Program-made: the position numbers and the translations under genes
Shown: positions 10,115 to 18,729 of the stretch, piece by piece
How positions within the stretch are numbered: the first letter of the stretch is position 1
Layout: each line of letters starts with the position of its first letter
Notes under the pieces: model-generated
What the model saw: the letters and a program-made list of their open reading frames with translations, nothing else
What the model was told of the DNA's origin: nothing
Databases searched by the model: none
Assembly (NCBI GenBank): GCA_032718475.1
Contig: JAUCBJ010000944.1
Location: forward strand, 1-37,503
Origin: Nemertoderma westbladi
Taxonomy: Eukaryota; Xenacoelomorpha; Nemertodermatida; Nemertodermatidae
DNA: 37,503 nucleotides
Reading direction: 5' to 3'

Positions 10115-10577
10115 GTTGGTTTGTACAGTTGAATGCCTACTGCTACATTACAGTTTAAGCAAGTCTCATAATTCAGTATCACTGTTAGCCTAGTAATTAA
10201 TTACCGATACTGCTACTCAGTGTAGCGTGATATATATATAATATATTAGAATACCGGTATGCTGATAGTATATATAAGTATTATTACAGACTAGGTTTGT
10301 CACAGAATACCGGTAGGTAATTTCAGCATAAATATATATAAATATATAATAGGCCTATTGTGAATACTGGTATGCAGCTTACACTTATAGTATATATAAG
10401 TATAATTATGAACTAGAATTAATTACAGAATACCGGTATAATTTCAGCCTAAATTTATAAATAAATATAATAAGCCTATGGTAAATACTGGTATGTCAAT
10501 TATTTTAGAATAATTGAATTTCTGAAATTTCAGGGGTTTCTTGGTTACTTTAACTTACTTTATTACCGTTATTTAAG
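10115..10577 (-). other. Proximal leader of the Bel/Pao element with ~115-bp tandem units
   Basis: Three successive starts of a diverged ~113-120-bp unit lie at about 10249, 10361 and 10481. Each begins with an AATAC(C/T)GGTAT block and carries AGTATATATAAGTAT, TTTCAGC(A/C)TAAAT and AAT(A)AGGCCTAT blocks. Alternating AT sequence is frequent. No coding frame. These could be leader repeats of the element or a separate insertion. Confidence 0.6.
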
Positions 10578-11926
10578 CAGTCCCAGTTAAACATGAACTT
10601 ATGTTTCATATGTGGTATATATATGTTGTATGGAATAGGTGTGTCTGGAAATTGGGTTTTTATGCTCATGTATGAATAATACATGTCACCCATGCGGTGT
10701 TACATACACTTAGAATGCATACATACACTGCTATTTAACCATATAATGTATAGTCAATACATAGGCCTGCTATAAGGTTTAAATGATCTGTGAAGGCTGT
10801 ATGGACACTAAATTGAAGTAACCATATATAGTCGATCGTCCAATTGTTTTGTTTATTGCATTTGAGGGCTGGTGGTGGGACATATTCTTAAAATGATAGG
10901 CATTTCATAGTCTGATCCTGCAATCTTTCTTCTTAACCACGTCGTGTTGCTTGCAGTTTGGCTAATGAATCGCAAACTATTTTATATTTTACCCATAACA
11001 GCATAATGCGTTGCATAAGCCTACCGCTTATCATAGTCCACTCAATTGTTCAGTGATGCAGTGTGTGACTTGCCTGCTTTCTGCCTCGCACTATGCACAT
11101 TGTGCTGTGCATGTGCATTGTACAGTGCTGTATTAACAGAATTAGACAAACATATGTATGGCTGTACGGTGGTTTCCACTTGTCAGGTTGTGGTTGTGCA
11201 TTGTCATCTGCGCTGCTAAGTATCAGTAAGGGGTACAGACAAAGACTGATAACATACATGCACTATACCATCCGTAAGGTAGGCAGGCCTATTGCAGTTC
11301 TTATCCCGTAAAAAATTGAACATATGTTTCATATGTGGTATATATATGTTGTATGGAAAAGATGTCTTAAAATTAGATATAAAATATCATATGAGCAATT
11401 ATATGATCTTAGAATTAATTAATTTTCGAAGATTTATCAAAATGAATACTCTATTATAGCTTAAAATTAGATAACTTAATTAAATCTAACTAATAGAATA
11501 CGAATTTACGGATCATCACCAAAATCTATTAAGGATACTCTCATATCACTATGGATTAAATATTTTCATATATACTCCGATGCTTCCTTCTCTAAATGTA
11601 TAGGGTAGGTGTAGGGCCGTAGGATAGGGTGTAGGATTGGCAGATTGGATAGGATATGGTACTGAGGTAGGCTACCCCCCCCCCCCCCGCCCCACCTCTC
11701 TATAGGAAATGCAGACCAACACCAGTGATTGGTTGGTCTGTTTAAATTTTTACTCTTTTTGTCGCACTTGTCACATAAAAAACATATGTGTATCACATGT
11801 GAACATTCCACATATGGATCACATTTGACAACACTGTAACATTTACATATATGTATCACATGTCGAATTATTTATGGCAACCATATATGAAACACATACT
11901 CATGTTTAACTGGGGTAGTCCAACTG
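10578..11926. mobile_element. Element with terminal inverted repeats nested in the Bel/Pao leader
   Basis: The left end (about 10578-10617) contains CCCAGTTAAACATGA followed by ATGTTTCATATGTGGT. The right end (about 11879-11922) is its inverted copy, containing GTTTAACTGGGG. An extra copy of the subterminal block lies at about 11320-11357, and several CATATGTATCACATGT-like motifs cluster at 11780-11900. Together these resemble the terminal and subterminal repeats of a class II transposon. No transposase frame is visible, and the ~1.35-kb interior is non-coding apart from a C run at about 11676-11689. The target-site duplication is unclear, so the exact ends are uncertain. Confidence 0.6.
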
Positions 11927-12779
11927 ATATTTAGACCAAATTGTTGTATGGCAGGCCTACTATTTATAAATCGTTTGAGTTGATTTATAATATATATACC
12001 CGTTTAATGGGTTTTTGTCAATATTTGAAATAAATGTTATTATTTCTGGGGGGAGTCACTACACAGAAGCTGTGCGCTCTCAGTGAAGTGCTACTTGTTG
12101 GACACTAAAACAAATAATTCTAATTTACCTAAGTTACTTAATACTACAAATTACGTACAATTCGGGGTGAGATTACAATCTCTAAATAAACACAAAAATT
12201 TACTAGTACGAATTTTTAGGGTAATTTTACAAGAAGTCTACAAACCAGCCTAACAAAGGGTTAGAATATCTGGTTATTACAATGGACAGGGTACTACGGT
12301 ATTTGAAATAATAAGTAGTAGTAAATATACTGCGTTGTCCAGATAGGAAAATACCACCATCTGACGACTTATAGCCGTATCGCTATAAGTACTACGTTAT
12401 GTATCATGGAGTGTTCCTACCTAGAAGTTAATTACCGCGGTCTACCAGAACCAACGTGCCTATTAACCACTTTACAACACAAATATACTGCCTACACACT
12501 AATCACCTTCGGAAAGCACTGTACACTAAACCCTAAATTAGGTACAAGTACTTATACAACAAATAATCAGTAGTTAAAAATACTTGAACAGCCAAAAGAA
12601 CCACGGTATCTGCTGGAGTGACCGGGGCACAAAATCACCAGTCTTTACCTACGCCAAGCAGCCCTGATGTAGTACCGGGGTTAGTTTAACTATAACGGTA
12701 TATATAACAAGCACAATTACTGTAGGAATAAACTTGGGGATATGAATGTTGCGAATAATCGCATAAACTCTGAATAATA
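11927..12779 (-). other. Bel/Pao leader, non-coding
   Basis: No open frame or recognised motif. This part appears to belong to the element, since it lies between its LTRs, but I cannot tell leader from older insertions. Confidence 0.4.
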
Positions 12780-13350
12780 AATATTACGCTACGCGTACAG
12801 ACTACTCAAACAAAATGCAGACCAAATACTGACAGACTACTATCAAGCCCAAACAAACTACGGTATATGCAGACTCCGAAATGGTTAGTTAGTATGCGTT
12901 CTAACCGAGTAGTACGACTTATTCTTTCGAGGGGGTTTACCTCACAGCTCTGGAAGCCCCTACGTTCCCAACTGGCACTTTATCAGACATACACTCTACA
13001 CACACCGAAATCTCTCAAGACCTAACAACAGCCAGACAAAATCCAGCCTACAAATTATCTAAATAAGAAATATTACGCTACCCGTACAAACTACACAAAT
13101 AAAGTACAGACCAAATGCTGGCAGACTACTATCAAGCCTAAATAAACTACAGTATATGCAGACTCCGAAATGGTTAGTTAGTATGCGTTCTAACCGAGTA
13201 GTATGACTTATTCTTTCGAGGGGGTTCACCTCACAGCACTGGCAGCCCCTACTTTCCTAACTAGTACTTTTTCGGACATACGCTCTACACACACTACAGT
13301 CCCTTCAGACTTAACAACAGTCAGACAACAGTCCAGCCTACAAATTATCT
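12780..13350 (-). repeat. ~290-bp tandem duplication in the Bel/Pao leader
   Basis: Unit 1 (about 12780-13069) and unit 2 (about 13070-13350) both begin with AAATATTACGCTAC and end with CAGCCTACAAATTATCT. They share a long nearly identical core that includes ATGGTTAGTTAGTATGCG and CTTATTCTTTCGAGGGGG. They are clearly diverged, so the duplication is older than the LTR pair. No coding frame. Confidence 0.85.
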
Positions 13351-13696
13351 GTACAATCTGAGCAGGCTTACACGCCTTCTGCTCAATATTAGCCTACAAA
13401 TAAATAAAACTGACAGAAATAGGCCTAAGTAAAATCCCAATAAAAACCAGGCGTCCCCGATTAATTATTAAGAACTACCGGTATATAATAATCAAAATCG
13501 AATAATACTGCTGTACCTGTACTGCTGTAGGTACCGGTCCGGGTGGTTAGGTAGTCAGGCCTACTGGGTACCGGTTGCCGGTACTTCAGCTTTATTGCCT
13601 ACCGCAATACAGAAGCTATATCTGTTATTGTTCTTACCAGAACAATAGTAAACTGTATTTATTGCCTACACTGCAATCAGAATATATAACTGTTAC
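13351..13696 (-). other. Leader next to the 5' LTR with a ~43-bp imperfect repeat
   Basis: Two related blocks, 13591-13633 and 13658-13701, both start TTTATTGCCTAC and end CTGTTA(T/C)TGTTC. The second block runs into the LTR edge. The ACCGGT palindrome occurs several times (13480-13585). A primer-binding site should be here on the minus strand but I do not recognise one. Confidence 0.5.
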
Positions 13697-14165
13697 TGTT
13701 CGCGCTTTTAAGACCTTTGGCAGTTTAACCCGCCAAATCTATATGTCTTCTAGGTTATAAATCGACGTTAGCCTATGACAAGTATTTGACACAAATAAAT
13801 CCAACATTAGCCGAAGCCAGTCTATGCGCGACCATTCACCCGCTGGATATACCCGGGAGACTGGATTTGGATGCTTTAATTTGATTGTGGTGCAGGCCTA
13901 CCGTACTATTCGATTGATCGTTAATATAATTCCTGACAAATATCATTCACTTTCGGGAAATATTAGCAGTTCCTTTAGGACGTGGCGCTCTATCTATATA
14001 AACAGAGCTATGGCTTACACTAAACACAACGGAATGGATTATAAGTTACACATAAGGCGCATTCTTTAGGAGATGCTTTGTTACGCGGACAAGCACATAC
14101 AGACTATTGCACACCGCTGCACACTGAATTGCCGATAGTCACTGATTTTAATCATATATAAAGAG
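13697..14165 (-). repeat. Bel/Pao 5' LTR
   Basis: Direct repeat of 4540-5008, of equal length, with about seven substitutions and no indels seen. It would hold the element's promoter. In the minus orientation, TATA-like sequence occurs near its start (CTCTTTATATATG) and in its middle (GTTTATATAGATAG). Confidence 0.85.
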
Positions 14166-14892
14166 AATAGCAACCGACATTTGTAGGGCCTATAAAATAG
14201 CATTCAATTCACTACAAACCACGATAATATAAGTCGCAATTGCTATATGTAACCGGTCTCTCTAACCTTAGTGTATCAAGAAGATCGGGGTTTCTGATCG
14301 TTTATCGTTATTCTCCAAATAACAATATGTAAACAACTGATACAATTAATAACAAACAGTAAATAGCAGTAAATCATGTGCAATACAGCAGTAGGTGCCG
14401 TACCGTACCGTACCGTACCGTACCGTACCGGTCCACTGCGGTAACAGTTATGTGTTCTTATAATTAAAGTCGTTCTAATGTTGGAATAATTCAGAATAAT
14501 TCCATGGCCGATGTTCTAGGCTTTGGAAAAACCAACACACTGAACCCTGTGAGCTGTTGCAGGTAGCTTTCAACACAAAGAGGAAAAGCTCTCATTGGCA
14601 GAGCTCCATATTCCACAGATTCCACGAATGTCTAAATGCCGAACTATTCGGGTTTTTGCAGCCCTTAGCCAACACACAGGATGAATCACTCTGCTTGGTT
14701 GACCTTGCTCTGGTTGGTTGATCGAACAGAACAAAGAGGCCATACGTACAGCAAATCAGCCAATCAGCCGGTAGCTTGCATCATTTGAGTTAGGGAGTTT
14801 TTCTTTAGAGTATTTGAGCGCATTGAGGGAAACTGGATTGCGAAGCAAAAGGGCCAGTTATATCCCACAAAAGCTTTTACAAAGTCTAACAG
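14166..14892. other. Non-coding, with a CCGTA microsatellite
   Basis: A pentanucleotide CCGTA array lies at about 14398-14430. The rest is without recognisable genes. Confidence 0.6.
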
Positions 14893-15185
14893 GAGAGATG
14901 TGGAGAGAGGCATTGTTTCCACGAGTTTAGGGAGAGATGTGGAGAGAGGCATTGTTTCCACGAATTTTGGGAGAGATGTGGAGAGAGGCATTGTTTCCAC
15001 GAGTTTTGGGAGAGATATGGAGAGAGGCATTGTTTCAACGAGTTTAGGGAGAGATGTGGAGAGAGGCATTGTTTCCACGAGTTTAGGGAGAGATGTGGAG
15101 AGAGGTATTGTTTCCACGAGTTTGGGAGAGATATGGAGAGAGGCATTGTTTCAACGAGTTTAGGGAGAGATGTGGAGAGAGGCAT
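14893..15185. repeat. 39-bp minisatellite, left array
   Basis: About 7.5 head-to-tail copies of a 39-bp unit (one unit is 17880-17918; it includes GGAGAGAGGCATTGTTTCC). Units vary slightly, for example GATATGG and TTTCAACGAG variants. The array stops exactly at the gypsy LTR. It is the same satellite, in the same orientation, as 17799-18186. Open frames on both strands here are artefacts of the 3n unit length. Confidence 0.95.
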
Positions 15186-15417
15186 TGTTGTGGGGATTAC
15201 TCACAGGATCAGAAAACAATTACTGTAGTGTAATGAACTACTATAGTTCATATATTAATTAATTCTTCTTCATCGTTATGCATACTGTCCTACTACCTCT
15301 AACTGCACAGCTGTGTAACATACAATTATCTCCTACTGCACAGCTGACTAATCAGTTGTATATTATAATTAATCAATATAATTAATGTGATTAAATTACA
15401 TATTGGTTACTCTAACA
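15186..15417 (-). repeat. Gypsy 3' LTR (232 bp)
   Basis: On the minus strand it starts TGTTAGAGTAACC directly after a polypurine tract and ends CCCCACAACA, giving the short inverted TGTT...AACA termini expected of an LTR. The outer end abuts the 39-bp minisatellite. No second copy is in the window, so the boundaries rest on the termini and the polypurine tract. Confidence 0.7.
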
Positions 15418-15431
15418 TGACCCCCCTTCCT
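15418..15431 (-). other. Polypurine tract of the gypsy element
   Basis: The minus-strand sequence AGGAAGGGGGGTCA lies immediately upstream of the LTR start. This is the usual primer site for plus-strand DNA synthesis in LTR retrotransposons. Confidence 0.7.
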
Positions 15432-15563
15432 AATTGTGGAGCACATTATTAAATAAATATTTACACTAAATATGAGATAAACAAGAGTATCATTAAAGGC
15501 TCATTAAAGTAAGACTGAACCTAATGAGATTGAAAGTGAAATAGACTAAAAAATAACTGATTA

Positions 15564-16760
15564 CTATAACCTAAAAGTTACTGTTTTCTTAATAACATAA
15601 TTATTGCGATCGTCTAATTTTTGAGGTTTCACTACAGGCTTTATTCTATCTAGAGACAATGTTTCTTCACCTTTATGAATTTTAATTTTGACTGTTTTCG
15701 CTGTTTTACTAATTAATTCGTAAGGTCCTTTGTATAAAGGATTTAGTGAAGATCGCTTAATAGGATCCCGAACCCACACGTGTGTAGCATTCTCAAGCGA
15801 TTGTGGAAGGTATGATTTAGTCAAATGTTTTCTCTCTGGTGGGTTAAATTTATCAACTTTCCGGAATAAATTTTCAACAAAATTGGGCAACGTTTGGTCT
15901 AAGGTATTTGATTCAGGTAGAAAATATTGACCTGGGAGGAGTAATTCAGTTCCGTACATCAATTGGGCCGGAGAAAATCCATGTATTCCTATTGCGGATC
16001 GCAAACCTAAAAGCACTAAAGGTAGTAGTTCTCTAAACCATGTTCTACTGCAAAATTTTGCCCTAAGTGATGCTTTAAGACTCCTATGAAATCGTTCGAC
16101 AAGGCCATTACAGGAAGGGTGATATGCAGTAGTACGTGCGCGATCAATTCCTAATTGTGAAATCAGGGCGGAGAATAAAGCTGATTCGAATTGTGAACCA
16201 CGGTCAGTAACTATTTTGCGGGGAATACCGAATCGACTTATCCAAGAATTTAAGAAAGCAGTAGCTACTGTATCTGCAGTTATATTTCTTAAAGGTACTA
16301 CTTCTTGCCATCTGGTGTATCTATCTACCGCTGTGAATAAGTATTTATAGCCATTGGATGGAGGTAATGGACCTACGATATCTATATGTACGGTGTCTAA
16401 CCTAGATGAAGTAGGTATTGTGTCTATTGGAGTTTTAATATGGCGTGTAATTTTACAAGTTTGGCAATGCTGACATTCGTTAGCCCAAACTTTTACCTGC
16501 TTTTTAACACCTGGCCATTTAAAACGAGCGGTAACTAAATGTGACGATTCTTTGTGACCTGGATGGGATAAATTGTGAATACTGTCAAAAATTTGGCGTC
16601 TTAATGTCATCGGAATATATGGTCTTAGATGGGGCGTAGAGTCATCGTAAACTACCTCTTTGTCGCCAAGAACTTTCACTCTTTTTAAAGGTAAATTAGT
16701 TGAGCGGAAAAATGATTGTAAGTCACTATCAGCTGATTGTGCGTCGGCTAATTCTTCCAA
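15564..16760 (-). CDS. Gypsy integrase (open frame, part of a broken pol)
   Basis: A 398-codon open frame covering the whole integrase. The N-terminal zinc-binding module uses His66/69, His74, Cys96 and Cys99 (HPGHKESSH ... CQHC). The catalytic core has Asp127 (HIDIVGP), Asp186 (VTDRGSQF) and Glu222 (GLVERFHR); the last two are 35 residues apart, as expected for DDE integrases. The C-terminal GPY module is at 345-347 (LYKGPYEL), with no chromodomain after it. All key residues are intact, but the ATG used here is only the first Met after the frameshift; the natural product would be cut from a polyprotein. Confidence 0.85.
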   Translation of the reverse strand: MEELADAQSADSDLQSFFRSTNLPLKRVKVLGDKEVVYDDSTPHLRPYIPMTLRRQIFDSIHNLSHPGHKESSHLVTARFKWPGVKKQVKVWANECQHCQTCKITRHIKTPIDTIPTSSRLDTVHIDIVGPLPPSNGYKYLFTAVDRYTRWQEVVPLRNITADTVATAFLNSWISRFGIPRKIVTDRGSQFESALFSALISQLGIDRARTTAYHPSCNGLVERFHRSLKASLRAKFCSRTWFRELLPLVLLGLRSAIGIHGFSPAQLMYGTELLLPGQYFLPESNTLDQTLPNFVENLFRKVDKFNPPERKHLTKSYLPQSLENATHVWVRDPIKRSSLNPLYKGPYELISKTAKTVKIKIHKGEETLSLDRIKPVVKPQKLDDRNNYVIKKTVTFRL

Positions 16761-17155
16761 ATTGTCGAATGAAATGGCACATATAGGACGAGAAGGGCGT
16801 CAGCCACAATATTATCGGAACCAGAAACATGTTCAATCTTACTTGTGAACTCTGAAATGTAGGATAACCATCTAGATTGTTGTGGCGAAGGATTTTTCAT
16901 TGTTAAACTATGAACAAGAGGTTTATGGTCTGTAAAAATTGTTATTTCTTGGCCAAGTAACCAATCGCGTTGTTTTAATGCTGCATAAATTCCAAGAAGT
17001 TCTCGATCAAAAGCTGATTTATTTGATTCTGCTGCTGTTAATTTTCTAGAATAGAAGGCTAATGGCTCTGCTCTCCCGTTAACCAACTGATGAATAACTG
17101 CACCTAAAGCAATTGAAGAAGCATCTGTTGTTATACTTAGAGGTGCTCCTTTCAA
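16748..17155 (-). pseudogene. Gypsy RNase H domain
   Basis: This frame carries the gypsy RNase H signature: TTDASSIALGAV (first Asp), AFYSRKLTAAE, DRELLGIYAAL (catalytic Glu), FTDHKPL (Asp), and GSDNIVADAL (final Asp). The frame is lost right at the end of the domain, about 16792, so RNase H and integrase are out of phase. The ends given are those of the open frame, not true termini. Confidence 0.9.
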
Positions 17156-17286
17156 AGGGAAAGACAGAGTTATTGACTTTTCTAAAGCTTTTTTAAATTG
17201 CTAAAGGCAAGTTGCGCATCTAAAGTAAGTTCAAAATTTTCGTTTTTGAACTTATTTATTTTTCTAGTGTGGTCGGTGAGTGGTGC

Positions 17287-17798
17287 AGCTATAATGAAAA
17301 ATTTGGTATGAATCGGTGGTAAAATCCACACATTCCCAAAAATCGACGCAATGAAGAAATAGATTTGGGTTGTGGTACTTCTTTTATCGCTTGAATTTTG
17401 GATGGATTTGGGGAAACGCCATTTTTAGATATCACGTAACCTAAAAATTGCACTTCAGTTTGAAAATATGAACACTTTGATAATTTGGCTTTCAAACCGT
17501 AACTCTCAAATCGTTTTAGTACTGCCTCCAGGTCCTTAAAATGTTGTTCTTCGTTTGGGCTTGCGATTAATATATCGTCAATGTAACCCACAGCAAAAGG
17601 TAAACCTGAAAGAGCAGTATCTATTAATCGTTGAAAGGTTTGGCTTGCGTTTTTGAGAACAAAAGGCATTCTTTTAAAACAAAACATACCAAAAGGTGTA
17701 GTAATAGCAGTTTTTTTTACGTCATCATCCGCCATAGGAATTTGGTAAAAAGCTTTTTCGAGATCTATTTTTGTAAAGACGGTGCAGCGCGACGGCGC
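17287..17798 (-). pseudogene. Gypsy reverse transcriptase, C-terminal two thirds
   Basis: Recognised by TKIDLEKAFYQIPM (first catalytic Asp), TPFGMFCFKRMPF, the active-site box YIDDILIAS, the FLGYVIS region and RRFLGMCGFYHRFIPNF of the thumb. The uninterrupted part runs from 17735 to 17289, and the frame continues upstream to the minisatellite junction. The N-terminal fingers are missing. Confidence 0.9.
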
Positions 17799-18186
17799 AG
17801 AGATGTGGAGAGAGGCATTGTTTCCACGAGTTTAGGGAGAGATGTGGAGAGAGGCATTGTTTCCACGAGTTTAGGGAGAGATGTGGAGAGAGGCATTGTT
17901 TCCACGAGTTTAGGGAGAGATGTGGAGAGAGGCATTGTTTCCACGAGTTTAGGGAGAGATGTGGAGAGAGGCATTGTTTCCACGAGTTTAGGGAGAGATG
18001 TGTAGAGAGGCATTGTTTCCACGAGTTTAGGGAGAGATGTGGAGAAAGGTATTGTTTCCACGAGTTTGGGAGAGATGTGGAGAGAGGCATTGTTTCCACG
18101 AGTTTATAGGGAGAGATGTGGAGAGAGGCATTGTTTCCACGAGTTTAGGGAGCGATGTGGAGAGAGGCATTGTTTCCACGAGTTTT
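17799..18186. repeat. 39-bp minisatellite, right array
   Basis: About ten copies of the same 39-bp unit as the left array, in the same orientation and more uniform. It joins the truncated gypsy RT at 17798/17799. Read as protein, one strand gives VERGIVSTSLGRD and the other METMPLSTSLPKL repeats, which have no biological support. Confidence 0.95.
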
Positions 18187-18729
18187 GAGGAGTAAGGCAA
18201 CGATTTTGAACATTTCTTCGGCGAAGATCGTGAAATTTCGCAAACGTCGCTATTTTTGCAAAGATTGCGAAAGTCGCGAAATTTCAGGAATGTTGCGGGT
18301 TCACCTATACTAAATATTAACTTTCATATGATATTATAAGAAAACGCGATGCATTTTTCGGTAAATTAGCCAACCTCAGGCAAGAATTTTCATTTGTAAC
18401 TCCTGGAATGCTTATTCACATACATAAACTTTATTGCAGAAACTGTTTTTATGGCAATCATGTTTGAGATATTTGGACCGACCATTGTAGTCGGGTTTTT
18501 ACAACTTGGAATAATAATGTTAGAGCGGTTTGGTGGTTATCTTATAATTATCACAAATTCATAGTAGAACTGTAGAAGGAATCGTTGACTGCATTCATCC
18601 CAAAGTATTTCATGTAAACGTTTCCTAAATTTTGCAAATAGTGTAAAATAGTTCATCTGACAGATTATGTGTGAGGTTTCTGGCCTCGCTTTTCATGTTT
18701 GATTGTAATACAGTTAGTGGTAATAACGT
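18187..18729. other. Non-coding, with a perfect 11-bp inverted repeat
   Basis: TGAAATTTCGC (18231-18241) and its inverse GCGAAATTTCA (18276-18286) flank a 34-bp spacer that is itself full of related TTTGC/GCGAA motifs. No gene recognised in the rest. Confidence 0.55.

Larger units (their letters stand above)
4540..14165 (-). mobile_element. Bel/Pao LTR retrotransposon, RT-less, minus strand
   Basis: A 9.6-kb unit bounded by direct repeats at 4540-5008 and 13697-14165. Inside is a single long minus-strand ORF (5384-10114) with Bel/Pao Gag, zinc-knuckle and protease features. The two LTRs differ at about 7 of 469 positions by eye with no indels, so insertion was fairly recent. I see no matching target-site duplication next to the LTRs, no clear polypurine tract beside the 3' LTR (plus 5009 onward) and no obvious primer-binding site beside the 5' LTR (plus 13696 downward). 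The leader (10115-13696) is unusually long and contains a nested TIR element and duplications. With no RT or integrase, the element would depend on enzymes from an autonomous relative (inference). Confidence 0.85.
15564..17798 (-). pseudogene. Ty3/gypsy pol remnant: RT (partial), RNase H, integrase
   Basis: Read right to left, the minus strand encodes the RT palm and thumb, RNase H and integrase of a gypsy polyprotein, in the normal order. It is broken by at least three single-base-type frameshifts, at about 17287 (after FIPNF), 17197 (between the thumb region and RNase H) and 16792 (at the ADAL end of RNase H). The 5' end is cut inside RT, just before the TKIDL motif, where 39-bp minisatellite sequence takes over at 17799. 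Gag, protease, the N-terminal part of RT and the 5' LTR are absent. The copy cannot make a functional polyprotein. Confidence 0.9.

Noticed and set aside
14764-15185. Repetitive 'protein' frames on both strands
   Set aside because: Produced by the 39-bp satellite unit being a multiple of three.
17799-18186. CRISPR-like array
   Set aside because: Units are contiguous with no unique spacers, in eukaryotic transposon-rich DNA.
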